A stretch of DNA of 43,540 nucleotides from Clostridia bacterium (GTDB lineage Bacteria > Bacillota > Clostridia > Oscillospirales > Acutalibacteraceae). The stretch covers positions 1 to 43,540 of the forward strand of contig JAFSEF010000023.1 of the NCBI GenBank assembly GCA_017435865.1. The letters are read 5' to 3'. The translations under genes were made by a program, and so were the position numbers. The notes beneath the pieces are model-generated. The model was not told where the DNA came from, made no database searches, and saw only the letters and a program-made list of their open reading frames with translations. Positions 30,657-39,079 of this stretch are shown here, in pieces (positions within the stretch are counted from its first letter, which is position 1; each line of letters starts with the position of its first letter).

Positions 30657-32027
30657 TTATAAACTCGTTGTAAGTCGGGATTTGGTTTTTTTGTTCAGGC
30701 GGTGCTGTGCGTACAGGTAGTAGCAGGTCTGTGCGACAAAGGTCAGTGCCCATGAAACAGGGTAGGACCAATAAAGCATTGTCAGCGTACGGTTCAGCGG
30801 CAGAATCAGGAACACCCACAACAAGCGGCTGCCGCAGGCACCGAGAAGGGAAATGACCATCGGTTCGACCGATTTTCCCATACCGCGGACCTGACCTGCG
30901 GTGACATCCATCAGGGAACAGAAGAAATAAAACGGCAGAATCAGTGTCAGACGGTCAGCACCGATGGCAATGACCTCCGCTTCATCCGAAAACAGACCGA
31001 CAATGGGTTGCCGCAGGAAAAATGCGATGATGCTCAACACGGCAGAAGCGACAAATGCGGTTGACAGGCAGTAACGGTATACCTTTGAAACATTTTCGTA
31101 CTTTTGGGCACCGATGTTTTGTGACGTGAAGTTCATAGCGGTCTGTGCAACGGCATTGGTGCAGGTGAATATGTAACCGTCCACGTTGGAGCCGGCAGCA
31201 ATGCCTGCCATGGCGACCGTGCCGAAGGAGTTGACGGTGGACTGAATGATAACATTCGAGATTGAAAACAGGGCACTCTGGATTCCTGCCGGCAGGCCGA
31301 TGCGTACAATTTCAAGGAATGCGCGTTTGTGAAAACGCAGTTTGCTGATTTGCAGGCGACAGGCATTTTCAAGTCGCAGCAGTCTCCATACAATGCAGAT
31401 GGCGGAAAGGTATTGTGCCGTGATGGTGGCAATGGACACACCTGCAACATCCAGGTGAAACACAATCACAAGCAGCAGGTTCAGTGCGACATTGACAAGA
31501 CCTGTCAGTCCAAGAATCACAAGCGGTCTTTTTGTGTCACCCGTGGCACGCAAAACGGAAGCTCCGAAATTATAGAGCAGCGAACCCGGTGCACCTAAAA
31601 AATAAATTTTCAGATACAGTGTTGCCTTGTCAAGAACATCTTCAGGGGCGTTCATAAGAATCAGCAGATCGCGTGAAAACACAAAGCCGACAAAGGTGAC
31701 AAAAAAGCCTGCACACAGGCTGATGCACATGGCAGTGTGTGTGCATTTGTGAATTTTTTCTTCATCCTGTGCACCGATGTAACGGGCGACCATGACACCC
31801 GATCCCATAGACAAGCCGATGAAAACATTCAGAATCAGGTTGATCAGTGAGCCTGTTGAGCCGACGGCTGCAAGGGCGGTTTTGCCTGCGAATTTGCCGA
31901 CCACAACCACGTCAGCCGTGTTGTACAGCAACTGCAGCAACCCCGTCAGCACCATCGGAATGGCAAAAATGAAAATCTTTTTCAGGAACGGTCCTGTTGT
32001 CATGTCAAGTTCATATCGTTTGTTCAT
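30657..32027 (-). CDS. MATE family efflux transporter
   Basis: This is a 456-residue membrane protein of the MATE family (DinF/NorM superfamily), which exports drugs or metabolites using Na+ or H+ gradients. Twelve hydrophobic segments arranged as two six-helix halves are visible. The N-terminal signature IPMVLTGLLQLLYNTADVVVVGKFAG and ALAAVGSTGSLINLI are typical, as are the equivalent second-half segments IGLPAGIQSALFSISNVIIQ and AMAGIAAGSNVDGYIF. The ATG at 32027 follows GGAGGG. It has its own consensus promoter and is monocistronic. The substrate is not predictable. Confidence 0.93.
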   Translation of the reverse strand: MNKRYELDMTTGPFLKKIFIFAIPMVLTGLLQLLYNTADVVVVGKFAGKTALAAVGSTGSLINLILNVFIGLSMGSGVMVARYIGAQDEEKIHKCTHTAMCISLCAGFFVTFVGFVFSRDLLILMNAPEDVLDKATLYLKIYFLGAPGSLLYNFGASVLRATGDTKRPLVILGLTGLVNVALNLLLVIVFHLDVAGVSIATITAQYLSAICIVWRLLRLENACRLQISKLRFHKRAFLEIVRIGLPAGIQSALFSISNVIIQSTVNSFGTVAMAGIAAGSNVDGYIFTCTNAVAQTAMNFTSQNIGAQKYENVSKVYRYCLSTAFVASAVLSIIAFFLRQPIVGLFSDEAEVIAIGADRLTLILPFYFFCSLMDVTAGQVRGMGKSVEPMVISLLGACGSRLLWVFLILPLNRTLTMLYWSYPVSWALTFVAQTCYYLYAQHRLNKKTKSRLTTSL

Positions 32028-32053
32028 GTAATTCCCTCCGATAATCCTCAAAT

Positions 32054-32082
32054 ATATTAATACTTTTTTTCCAAACTGTCAA
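32054..32082 (-). promoter_or_regulatory. sigma-A promoter of MATE gene
   Basis: TTGACA (32082-32077), a 17-base spacer and TAATAT (32059-32054) on the minus strand. It is divergent from the flavin reductase promoter, whose -35 lies 29 bases away. Confidence 0.87.
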
Positions 32083-32110
32083 TTTGTTTTGTGTTGTTTT
32101 TTCAGTTTAC

Positions 32111-32139
32111 TTGCACAGAAGAAAAAAATGATGTATACT
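32111..32139 (+). promoter_or_regulatory. sigma-A promoter of flavin reductase-PLC pair
   Basis: TTGCAC at 32111-32116, a 17-base spacer and TATACT at 32134-32139. Confidence 0.82.
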
Positions 32140-32183
32140 GATATCAATATAACGATATAATGGGTATTAAAGGAGTGTTTGAG

Positions 32184-32690
32184 ATGGCATTTAAACAGAT
32201 CGATCCCAATGCATTTACCGCAAAACCTTTTGCGGATCTCGGCAAAAACTGGGCTTTGCTGACTGCAGGGAAGGAAGACGCATTCAATTCTATGACCGTC
32301 AGCTGGGGTGCTGCGGGTGAATTGTGGGGCAAGCACGTGGTGTTTGTTTTTGTTCGTCCGCAGCGGTATACTTATGAATTTTGCGAAAAGAACGACTATA
32401 TGTCCCTGAGCATCATGCCCGACGGCTATCAGAAACAGCTTGGAGTCTTCGGCAGAAAAAGCGGCAGAGATTGCGACAAATATGCCGAAACGGGACTCAC
32501 CGCTGCATTTTGCGACGAAACCGCTTACTGTGAAGAAGCACAGAGCGTATTTGTGCTGAAAAAAATAGCAGCGTTCGACTTTGATCCCGATTCTTTTATC
32601 GACAAATCGATCATCCCCGACTGTTATCCGAACCATGACTTCCACCGCGTGTATGTCGGCGAAATCACAAAGCTGCTTGTCAAAGAATGA
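32184..32690 (+). CDS. flavin reductase-like domain protein
   Basis: This is a 168-residue protein of the flavin reductase/FMN-binding split-barrel family. The early NSMTVSWGAAGELWGKHVVFVFVRPQRYTYEF stretch corresponds to the flavin-contacting strands and loop, followed by DYMSLSIMPD and LGVFGRKSGRDCDK. Members bind FMN and reduce flavins or act as small oxidoreductases; the substrate is unknown here. The ATG at 32184 follows AAGGAG with nine bases between. The stop overlaps the start of the PLC gene (ATGA at 32687), so the two proteins are translationally coupled. Confidence 0.85.
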   Translation: MAFKQIDPNAFTAKPFADLGKNWALLTAGKEDAFNSMTVSWGAAGELWGKHVVFVFVRPQRYTYEFCEKNDYMSLSIMPDGYQKQLGVFGRKSGRDCDKYAETGLTAAFCDETAYCEEAQSVFVLKKIAAFDFDPDSFIDKSIIPDCYPNHDFHRVYVGEITKLLVKE

Positions 32691-33571
32691 ACACGGTACA
32701 GGATGTAAAAATCGGCTTGTCGGCATTGCCTGATTCCGTTTGCATTACGCAATTGAATATTCCCGGAACGCACAACAGTGCAGCACGGTTTGTGGCTGCA
32801 TCGTGGATCACAAAATGTCAGCACACATCCGTCGCACAACAGCTTAACATGGGCGTGCGGCTGCTTGATCTGCGTTTTGAGTACAAAAACAATGCGTTTG
32901 TGCTTGTGCATTCGGTGATCGATTGCCGCAAAAAAAGGTTGCCGCTGACAGAAAAAATCACCTTTGCGGATGTGTGGCGGGATTGCACGGATTTTCTTGA
33001 CAAACATCCGCAAGAAACGCTGCTGCTGAGCATCAAGGAAGATGACGGCAGAAACGGCGATGTGTTTTTTGCCCGATTTTATGAAAAACACATTGCACCG
33101 TACAAGGAGCGTTGGTTCACGGAAAACCGTTTTCCGACCCTCGGAGAATGCAGAGGAAAAGCCGTGTTGCTGCGTCGTTGCGGACGCGGTGACTTTAACG
33201 GACAGGGTGACACGGGACTTGATTTATCCCGTTGGCCCGATCAGGGCAACCGCGAAAGCTGTGAGCCGAAAACCTGCGACATGGGGAACAATGCCGATAC
33301 GGTGATCATTCAGGATCGGTATTCGCATCTGCAAAAGCAGAAATGGCAGAATTGCATTGTGCCTGCTTTGCAAAAAGCTGCCCCCGATGCACACACAGCA
33401 TACCTGCACGCAACGAGCACCGCAGGCGGACTGTTGCCGTATGTGTCGTCGCGGTACATTAACCGCCGTCTGCTGTCGTATCTTGACGAAAACAAACGGA
33501 TTTACGGCTGGTTCATGGCAGATTTTATCACGCCTGCCATTTGTGAAGCGATCTATAAAGCAAATCAATAA
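32687..33571 (+). CDS. phosphatidylinositol-specific phospholipase C-like protein without signal peptide
   Basis: This is a 294-residue protein with the bacterial PI-PLC X-domain pattern: IPGTHNSAAR with catalytic His29, GVRLLDLRFE (Asp61, Arg63), LVHSVIDC with second His75, then LLLSIKED. A C-terminal part has IIQDRYSH and a late LHATSTAGG segment. Bacterial PI-PLC cleaves phosphatidylinositol or GPI anchors and is normally secreted. This one starts directly at MNTVQDVKIG with no hydrophobic leader, so it is predicted cytoplasmic. It overlaps the flavin reductase stop by four bases. An intracellular lipid or cyclic-phosphodiester substrate would have to be assumed. Confidence 0.88.
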   Translation: MNTVQDVKIGLSALPDSVCITQLNIPGTHNSAARFVAASWITKCQHTSVAQQLNMGVRLLDLRFEYKNNAFVLVHSVIDCRKKRLPLTEKITFADVWRDCTDFLDKHPQETLLLSIKEDDGRNGDVFFARFYEKHIAPYKERWFTENRFPTLGECRGKAVLLRRCGRGDFNGQGDTGLDLSRWPDQGNRESCEPKTCDMGNNADTVIIQDRYSHLQKQKWQNCIVPALQKAAPDAHTAYLHATSTAGGLLPYVSSRYINRRLLSYLDENKRIYGWFMADFITPAICEAIYKANQ

Positions 33572-33576
33572 ACACA

Positions 33577-33618
33577 GAAAACGGCAGAGAGCCAAAACAA
33601 ACTCTCTGCCGTACTTTT
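33577..33618. terminator. bidirectional terminator between PLC and XRE-TPR genes
   Basis: ACGGCAGAGAG/CTCTCTGCCGT 11-bp perfect stem (33581-33591 and 33602-33612), with T-rich sequence on both strands outside the stem. Confidence 0.85.
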
Positions 33619-34537
33619 ATGCCTTGTGTAACAGTTTGTCCGCTTCTGCCTGTGCCATCTGCGCTTCCACGTCAAAACCGCGGTTTTGGAGAAGTGCTGC
33701 GATCTCACTGTATTCCCGTGCTGCCGCTGCGGTATCTCCGAGATCTTCATACAAGCTTGCCTTGCAGTATTTTTCGTCACAGAAATACGTGCCGATTTCG
33801 CCTGCCTTGTCGTAATAAAGCATGGCTTCGTCATATTTTTGCAGCTTTGCACAGATATCTCCGCCTAAAATATACAAAATCCAGTCATCGGCAAATCGTG
33901 CAGCAGCTTGTGTAAAACAGTCATACGCATCCTCATACAATGCACCGTATATCAGCGTTTCTATATACAACTGCCATGCACGCGGATCATTTTTGTGCTG
34001 CTGCAGGTTTTCTTTTTGTATGGCGACAATTTCGTCCCCTTTGCCGATGGCATAATACAGAGAAATGCGGCAGGAGCAGGCACGGTAATAAGAGTGCAGA
34101 TCATCCGTCGGACCGTTTCTGACAATGCGGTCGAACAGGTCGAGTGCTTTTTCTTTGCAATCCTTGAGCATAAAATAATAAAGCATTGCCACATTCCATT
34201 GATCGGCAACGGACAACTCCGTTTGCTGCATCATTTTTTTATACTCGTCAAGTGCCTGCAAAAAATCAGCAGGATCTCTCGTTTTTTCATAGACCGCGGC
34301 AAGCCGTTGTGCATAGTGATCATACGCTGCCGTGTTTTTTTTATAAAAATCATCCGTCGTCACGCCGTACAGTTTAGCAATCTGCGGCAGCATGAGGACA
34401 TCGGGCAGCGTTGTGCCGCATTCCCAACGTGATACGGTCTGTGCATTCACGCCGAGTGCCTGTGCGACCTGCTCTTGTGTCAGTTGTTTTGCAATGCGGA
34501 ATATTTTCAAATTTTCAAAAAAGACAGTCTGCTCCAT
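33617..34537 (-). CDS. XRE regulator with C-terminal TPR-like repeats
   Basis: This is a 306-residue transcriptional regulator. The N-terminal helix-turn-helix (about 8-65) reads LKIFRIAKQLTQEQVAQALG, VNAQTVSRWECGTTLPDVLML and IAKLYGVTTDDFY. The rest (about 75-300) is all-helical with TPR-like repeats such as ALYEDAYDCFTQAAARFAD and QKYDEAMLYYDKAGEIGT. XRE-TPR proteins in Firmicutes often sense peptides or small ligands (Rgg/PlcR-like), but no peptide gene is visible beside it. The ATG at 34537 follows GAGGTG. Its target genes are unknown. The stop falls inside the shared terminator. Confidence 0.9.
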   Translation of the reverse strand: MEQTVFFENLKIFRIAKQLTQEQVAQALGVNAQTVSRWECGTTLPDVLMLPQIAKLYGVTTDDFYKKNTAAYDHYAQRLAAVYEKTRDPADFLQALDEYKKMMQQTELSVADQWNVAMLYYFMLKDCKEKALDLFDRIVRNGPTDDLHSYYRACSCRISLYYAIGKGDEIVAIQKENLQQHKNDPRAWQLYIETLIYGALYEDAYDCFTQAAARFADDWILYILGGDICAKLQKYDEAMLYYDKAGEIGTYFCDEKYCKASLYEDLGDTAAAAREYSEIAALLQNRGFDVEAQMAQAEADKLLHKA

Positions 34538-34638
34538 GTCGGTTCACCTCATCGGAATTGTTATGATGAGAGTATAACACAGGCAGCAGACTGAAATAAA
34601 CATCTTATTTTGTGATGAAACTCTTGAATTGTGTACAG

Positions 34639-35283
34639 TTATTTGGGGATGACACGGTTTTCTCCGAGAATATCGGGTTTGTTCTGCATACTGTCCTCCT
34701 GCGTAAGCACGCGGATGACTCTGCACGGCACACCAGCCGCAAAGGTATCGGACGGAATGTCCTTTGTAATCACACTGCCGGCACCGATGACAACACGGTC
34801 ACCGACCGTGACCCCGGGGCAGACCGTGACGTTGGCACCGAACCAGCAATCATTGCCGATGGTCACGGGTTTTGCATAGCAGAAACGTCTGACATTGCCG
34901 TCTTTGTCGAGCATGGCTTTGCGTTCATCGGCAAGCATCGGGTGCAAAGGTGTAACAATGGTCACATTCGGTCCGAAGTTGCAATCGTCCCCGATTTTTA
35001 CGGCTGCATCGTCCTGCACGGTGAAATTGAAATTGATGAAGGTGCGTTTGCCGATGGTTGTGTGCTTACCGTAATGAAAGGTGATCGGACCCTGCAAAAA
35101 AGTTCCCTCACCGATCGCACCAAGCATTTTCTGCAGAATGCGGTTGCGTTCTTCGGTCTGATCCTCATACAGGCGGTTGTAATCGATATTGAGATTGTGC
35201 GTACGCAGCTTGATGGCTTTGAGTTCGGGATCTCCCGGACAGAACAGCTCTCCTGCAAAGATTTTTTCTTCTTCTCTTGTCAT
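34639..35283 (-). CDS. sugar O-acetyltransferase (maltose/galactoside type)
   Basis: This is a 214-residue LbH acetyltransferase that transfers acetyl from acetyl-CoA to a sugar hydroxyl. The N-terminal Mac domain (about 4-58: EEKIFAGELFCPGDPELKAI) is followed by left-handed beta-helix hexapeptide repeats (about 70-185) such as TTIGKRTFINFNFTV, VKIGDDCNFGPNVTI, VTIGNDCWFGANVTV and VTVGDRVVIGAGSVI. The conserved catalytic His is probably in TPLHPML. The ATG at 35283 follows AAGGAGG at correct spacing. It lies between the anti-sigma gene (71 bases upstream) and the XRE-TPR gene. It may be read through from the sigma operon, since no terminator is apparent between them. Confidence 0.93.
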   Translation of the reverse strand: MTREEEKIFAGELFCPGDPELKAIKLRTHNLNIDYNRLYEDQTEERNRILQKMLGAIGEGTFLQGPITFHYGKHTTIGKRTFINFNFTVQDDAAVKIGDDCNFGPNVTIVTPLHPMLADERKAMLDKDGNVRRFCYAKPVTIGNDCWFGANVTVCPGVTVGDRVVIGAGSVITKDIPSDTFAAGVPCRVIRVLTQEDSMQNKPDILGENRVIPK

Positions 35284-35354
35284 GGCAAAAACCTCCTTAC
35301 CGCTCCATGATACCACAAAAATCACGGACAATAAAGAGGTTTTGTCTGAAAATT

Positions 35355-36245
35355 TTATTTCTCGTATCCGTTGAAGTTTTCAAGGAATCTGTCTTTTTTG
35401 AATTCTTCCTGTGCGGCTTTGTCGGCAAACTTGTCGTCGATTTTGCAACGCAGCAGCACCACGGTTTCGGGGGCGGTGTCTTTGAGTTCGATTGTGCCCT
35501 CGGCATCGGCATACAGATACGTGTTGTCGGCTGCATATTGCGATTCGAGATCAACGGGTGCGAACACAAAATCACGGTCTGCGAACATCATCATGTCGTT
35601 GATGACCACGGCTGTCCACCGTTTGCCGTCTTCATAAACGCTGAACTCGCCTGCACCCTCCAGACACATATTCATCATGAACGGATTGTAGCCTGCCACA
35701 TAGCGGTGCCAATGGAAAAACGGATCGCTTCCTTCATGCATCGGAAAACCGTCCGTGCGGCTGATTGCAAAGATGGCAAACCATGCATCCGTGACCTGCC
35801 ATTCAAATTTCAGATTTTCAACATCGGCAAGCGAGCCGCTGACAATTTTGTTGCGAAGCCACTGTGCAGGGACGATGCTGTCGAGTGTGAAAACATAATC
35901 GCCGCCCTGCTGTGAAACGCCGATTTCAATGGCTTTGTCATAGTTCATCAGCACGGGATAATTTTCATCTTTCGCAAACATATCATCGCTTGCGGCAAGT
36001 TTTTCTTTGAATTCGTCAACTCCGATTGCTTTTTCTGCATTCTGTGCATTGTGGATGAGTTCATTTCTCCATTCGGGGCTGAACACGGCAAATTTTGCTG
36101 CAGCACCTGCGGCAACGGCAAGGCAGACAAACACCGTCAGAACGGAAACAAGGGTAAGTGCTGTTTTTCTTTTGGATTTTTGCTTTGCAGTATGCATCTG
36201 CACCGCATTTGTGACCTCTTCGATCATCTGTTTATTCGTTTTCAT
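35355..36245 (-). CDS. single-pass membrane protein, probable anti-sigma factor
   Basis: This is a 296-residue protein with a short cytoplasmic N-terminus (MKTNKQMIEEVTNAVQMHT, Lys/Arg-rich), one transmembrane helix (about 29-51) and a 240-residue extracytoplasmic domain of unknown fold (WRNELIHNAQNAEKAI at the start, several Trp and Met-rich stretches). Its gene overlaps the ECF sigma gene end by 14 bases, so both are translated together; this is the standard arrangement for an ECF sigma and its membrane-bound regulator. The anti-sigma role is inferred from context and topology; no recognised zinc anti-sigma motif is visible. AGAAGGATGG serves as ribosome-binding site. Confidence 0.78.
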   Translation of the reverse strand: MKTNKQMIEEVTNAVQMHTAKQKSKRKTALTLVSVLTVFVCLAVAAGAAAKFAVFSPEWRNELIHNAQNAEKAIGVDEFKEKLAASDDMFAKDENYPVLMNYDKAIEIGVSQQGGDYVFTLDSIVPAQWLRNKIVSGSLADVENLKFEWQVTDAWFAIFAISRTDGFPMHEGSDPFFHWHRYVAGYNPFMMNMCLEGAGEFSVYEDGKRWTAVVINDMMMFADRDFVFAPVDLESQYAADNTYLYADAEGTIELKDTAPETVVLLRCKIDDKFADKAAQEEFKKDRFLENFNGYEK

Positions 36246-36789
36246 GCAAATAACCATCCTTCTGTAATTGTTTTTTCAGTGCAGCTCTTGCACGGGAAAC
36301 AAGACTCTCAATGCTGTGCACTTTTTTGCCGAGCAGCAGTGCACTTTCCTTGTTGGATAAGCCTTCAAAATAAGTCAGCCACAGTATCTCCCTGTATTCG
36401 GGTTTCAGTTTACCCAACACGGTGTGGACATTGATTTTCTGTTCGTCTGCAAAATACTGCTCTTCGGGTGTAAGGGCATCGTCGGGAATCAGCACGGCAT
36501 CCTCATAGGACAACGGCATTTGCTTTTTCTGTTTTTTCAGATACCGCAGTGCACTGTTTTTGGCGATCGTATACAGCCATGTTCTGAAGGATGCGATCGG
36601 TTTATAGTGCGGCTTTTTTGTAAAAAGCTTCACAAATGTGTCCTGCGTGAGTTCTTCTGCCGCATCTGCATCCCCGACAAGGGTCATCAGGTACAGTTCG
36701 AGTCCCGTTCTGTATTCATTGATCAGATCTGCAACGGCAGCGTTGTCACCGTCCAGAAAACGGCGGTAGTACAGTGCCCCTTTGTCCAA
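36232..36789 (-). CDS. ECF-type RNA polymerase sigma factor, TTG start
   Basis: This is a 185-residue sigma-70 family member of the ECF group. Region 2 spans about 20-80 (LYLMTLVGDADAAEELTQDT, FRTWLYTIAKNSALRYLKK). Region 4 is at about 120-175 (LKPEYREILWLTYFEGLSNK, LLLGKKVHSIESLVSRARAAL). The TTG at 36789 is chosen because AGGAGGG lies six bases upstream and the protein then begins MDKGALYYRRFLDG. Longer in-frame starts would run through an 18-bp palindrome. The membrane regulator gene overlaps the end. The regulon and inducing signal are unknown. Confidence 0.92.
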   Translation of the reverse strand: MDKGALYYRRFLDGDNAAVADLINEYRTGLELYLMTLVGDADAAEELTQDTFVKLFTKKPHYKPIASFRTWLYTIAKNSALRYLKKQKKQMPLSYEDAVLIPDDALTPEEQYFADEQKINVHTVLGKLKPEYREILWLTYFEGLSNKESALLLGKKVHSIESLVSRARAALKKQLQKDGYLHENE

Positions 36790-36804
36790 GTGAATCCCTC
36801 CTTT

Positions 36805-36822
36805 GTGAAAAGTACCTTTCAC
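36805..36822. promoter_or_regulatory. palindrome GTGAAAAGTACCTTTCAC upstream of sigma gene
   Basis: GTGAAA/TTTCAC with a 6-base centre, 16 bases before the TTG start of the sigma gene. Position fits an operator or a leader hairpin. No consensus sigma-A promoter is clear here, so the gene may use an ECF-type promoter. Confidence 0.45.
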
Positions 36823-36860
36823 CCATTCAACACACAAAAGTCAAAAACCTCACAGTCAGG

Positions 36861-36889
36861 ATAAAAAAAAGGATTGCACACAGCAATCC
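36861..36889 (-). terminator. terminator of glycosidase-like operon
   Basis: Minus-strand GGATTGC/GCAATCC stem with a 5-nt loop followed by eight T. It lies directly after the stop at 36899. Confidence 0.9.
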
Positions 36890-36898
36890 TTTCTGTCT

Positions 36899-39064
36899 TT
36901 ACGGTATCAGCCTTGCATTGCGGAATGCTTCTTTCAGTCCCGGTTCCGACAGCTGTGTGCACAGATACCGTCTGCCTGCAACGGGAAGCAGAACACCGTT
37001 TTCGGTCGTTTGCACACGGATATAATCACGGTCGATTGCATCCGAATAGCGGATATCCTGTTGTGCAACGGGCAGCAGCAAAGTGCCGTTTCCCGTATTG
37101 TGCCACAAAACAGCACACTGTCGGCCCTCCCGTTCGAAACGGTACGCCGTTATGTTTTCGTCTGCGGTCTGCAGGCGTTCGTATTCTCTTAGCTCATATT
37201 CATGATCGGCATTCAGCAGCAGAATATGCTCTTTCCCTGCGGTACGCAGCTGTTGTTTTTGTGCTTCGGTCAGTAAATTTTTCGCACGGACATCTTCCCA
37301 ACGACGCATGACTTCAAAAATATCATCGGTTCTTGCATGGGTTTTGAACAAATCGGTATTGCTCATCACGGTGACGGGACAGTCGTATCCTGCCGCACGG
37401 GATGTGCCGTATTCGTATGTGTCGGGTTGCGTATCGGCGTAAAATGCCCACCAGCCGAAATTCAGTCGTGTGTGATCCTGCCGCTGCAGCGGTGCTTCAT
37501 GCAGCGGATATTTGTCGATCATCGACTTAAAAACAGCGGTCGGGAAAACATCAAATGCGTTGCCGCCGCTGAGCATATGCCAGCTGAAATGTCCCTTTGC
37601 CGCCCCTGCACAGAACAAAGGGGACGGCTGCAGTTTTTTATAAACGCGGTACTGTGCAAGCGGAACATAGTTTTCAAACGGCGGATTGGAACCCTCCGAG
37701 CCGTCAAAATAAACAAAGCGGAACCCCTGATTGTAAATGGCGGCAATTTTGTCTGCCGCTTCATCGGGCAGGTCGGTGTTCTGATCGGCATAAACACTTG
37801 AACCGCCGTATTCGCTGACCCACACAACACCGCCGGATGTGCCGCGTTCGTGTGCAGTGGCAGCGGTGTCATTGTAACCGCGGATACAACCTGTGTAGCG
37901 GTAGGGCGGCTCATCCGAGCAGGATTCATAGCGGATAAGTTCTTTCCCGAACCGCAGCAGACGGCAGACTTCCGGCAATTGCGTTTCACAGGGGCACTGG
38001 TCGGTATACAGCACCGTATCCGTTGCCGAAGCCGGTCGGGACAGTGTCAGTGTCTGCCTGTGCAGCACGCGGTAATCCGCTTCGGGCGTCATGTAACGGC
38101 TGCGCATGCCGATGTGTGTCTGCAAAAAATGAAAGCCGGGTGTGATGCCTGCCGCTTTGATTTTGTCAAGCATTGCTTTGACATCCGCAAGTCCGTTCGG
38201 GTATTCTTCACGGAACTCATAATTGCCGTTGTATGCGTAACCGCCGTATTCTTTGCAGATGGCGGTGTAATAAATGAGCATCAAGCTGAATCCGCCTTTT
38301 TTTGCAAAGGCAATGTGCTCGTCAACATTCTGCAGATTGATTTCGGCTGTCCAGTAGACGGAACGGTTGATAAAATCTCCCTTGCGGCTTTGTGCCCCCA
38401 AGGGCAGACCGAAATCCTTTTCGAAGCTGTCGATTTTTTCCGTAATGCATGCACTCTCACTGACAAACAGGGCAGCGACAGCCCCTTGCAGGCATAAACC
38501 GCGGTTGGCATCGGCAGTAAAAATATAAGCCGTGTCGGTTTCTTCAGCATCGATGGTAACCATGGGGGATGCCGCCATGGTGCAGACGCTGACTTTGTCA
38601 TCAGACACAATGTTCATCCATGCACCGAACTGCGTTCTTTTACGAACGGGCAGCTGCAAAAGGCGGAACGCATCCACGGGCGGTGCCTGCAGCTGCAGTC
38701 CCGGGTAGCAGTCATCAGCTACACGAAAACCGAGCAACGTAAAAACAATGTAATCCGCACGGTCCGTGATTCCGATAACCGCCTCCATGTGCAGTTCATC
38801 GAAGCCGATAATCAGTTTTTCATCCTCCGGGCGAACAGCATTTGCCTGTCTTGTTGTGCGTTTGCAGGTATGTATGAGCTTGTTCTCATTGTTATAAAAA
38901 CGCTGCTGCGTAACGCTGCACAGGGGAAGAAGCGATTGCGTATCAAGCATTTCTTCACCCGTCGGCATATGGATAAGACTGTGTGCTTTACCGTCTTTGC
39001 CGATGGTAAGCTGCAGTTGTGTGTTGGATACAATAATGTTTTGTTCGGTTTCTGAAAGCAGCAT
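36899..39064 (-). CDS. intracellular TIM-barrel glycosidase-like protein
   Basis: This is a 721-residue protein without signal peptide. An N-terminal beta-rich domain (about 1-230) precedes a region that looks like a TIM barrel: NRSVYWTAEINLQNVDEHI at its start, GFSLMLIYYTAICKEYGG, ITPGFHFLQTHIGMR, and GFRFVYFDGSEGSNPP with an Asp and Glu pair suitable for catalysis. A C-terminal beta domain (about 640-721) follows. I do not recognise the exact family; resemblance is to glycoside hydrolases acting on complex carbohydrates. It lies 15 bases downstream of a secreted glycosidase-like gene, so both probably process one glycan, one outside and one inside the cell. The ATG at 39064 follows GAGG. 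Confidence 0.72.
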   Translation of the reverse strand: MLLSETEQNIIVSNTQLQLTIGKDGKAHSLIHMPTGEEMLDTQSLLPLCSVTQQRFYNNENKLIHTCKRTTRQANAVRPEDEKLIIGFDELHMEAVIGITDRADYIVFTLLGFRVADDCYPGLQLQAPPVDAFRLLQLPVRKRTQFGAWMNIVSDDKVSVCTMAASPMVTIDAEETDTAYIFTADANRGLCLQGAVAALFVSESACITEKIDSFEKDFGLPLGAQSRKGDFINRSVYWTAEINLQNVDEHIAFAKKGGFSLMLIYYTAICKEYGGYAYNGNYEFREEYPNGLADVKAMLDKIKAAGITPGFHFLQTHIGMRSRYMTPEADYRVLHRQTLTLSRPASATDTVLYTDQCPCETQLPEVCRLLRFGKELIRYESCSDEPPYRYTGCIRGYNDTAATAHERGTSGGVVWVSEYGGSSVYADQNTDLPDEAADKIAAIYNQGFRFVYFDGSEGSNPPFENYVPLAQYRVYKKLQPSPLFCAGAAKGHFSWHMLSGGNAFDVFPTAVFKSMIDKYPLHEAPLQRQDHTRLNFGWWAFYADTQPDTYEYGTSRAAGYDCPVTVMSNTDLFKTHARTDDIFEVMRRWEDVRAKNLLTEAQKQQLRTAGKEHILLLNADHEYELREYERLQTADENITAYRFEREGRQCAVLWHNTGNGTLLLPVAQQDIRYSDAIDRDYIRVQTTENGVLLPVAGRRYLCTQLSEPGLKEAFRNARLIP

Positions 39065-39079
39065 GGTAATTCCTCTTCT

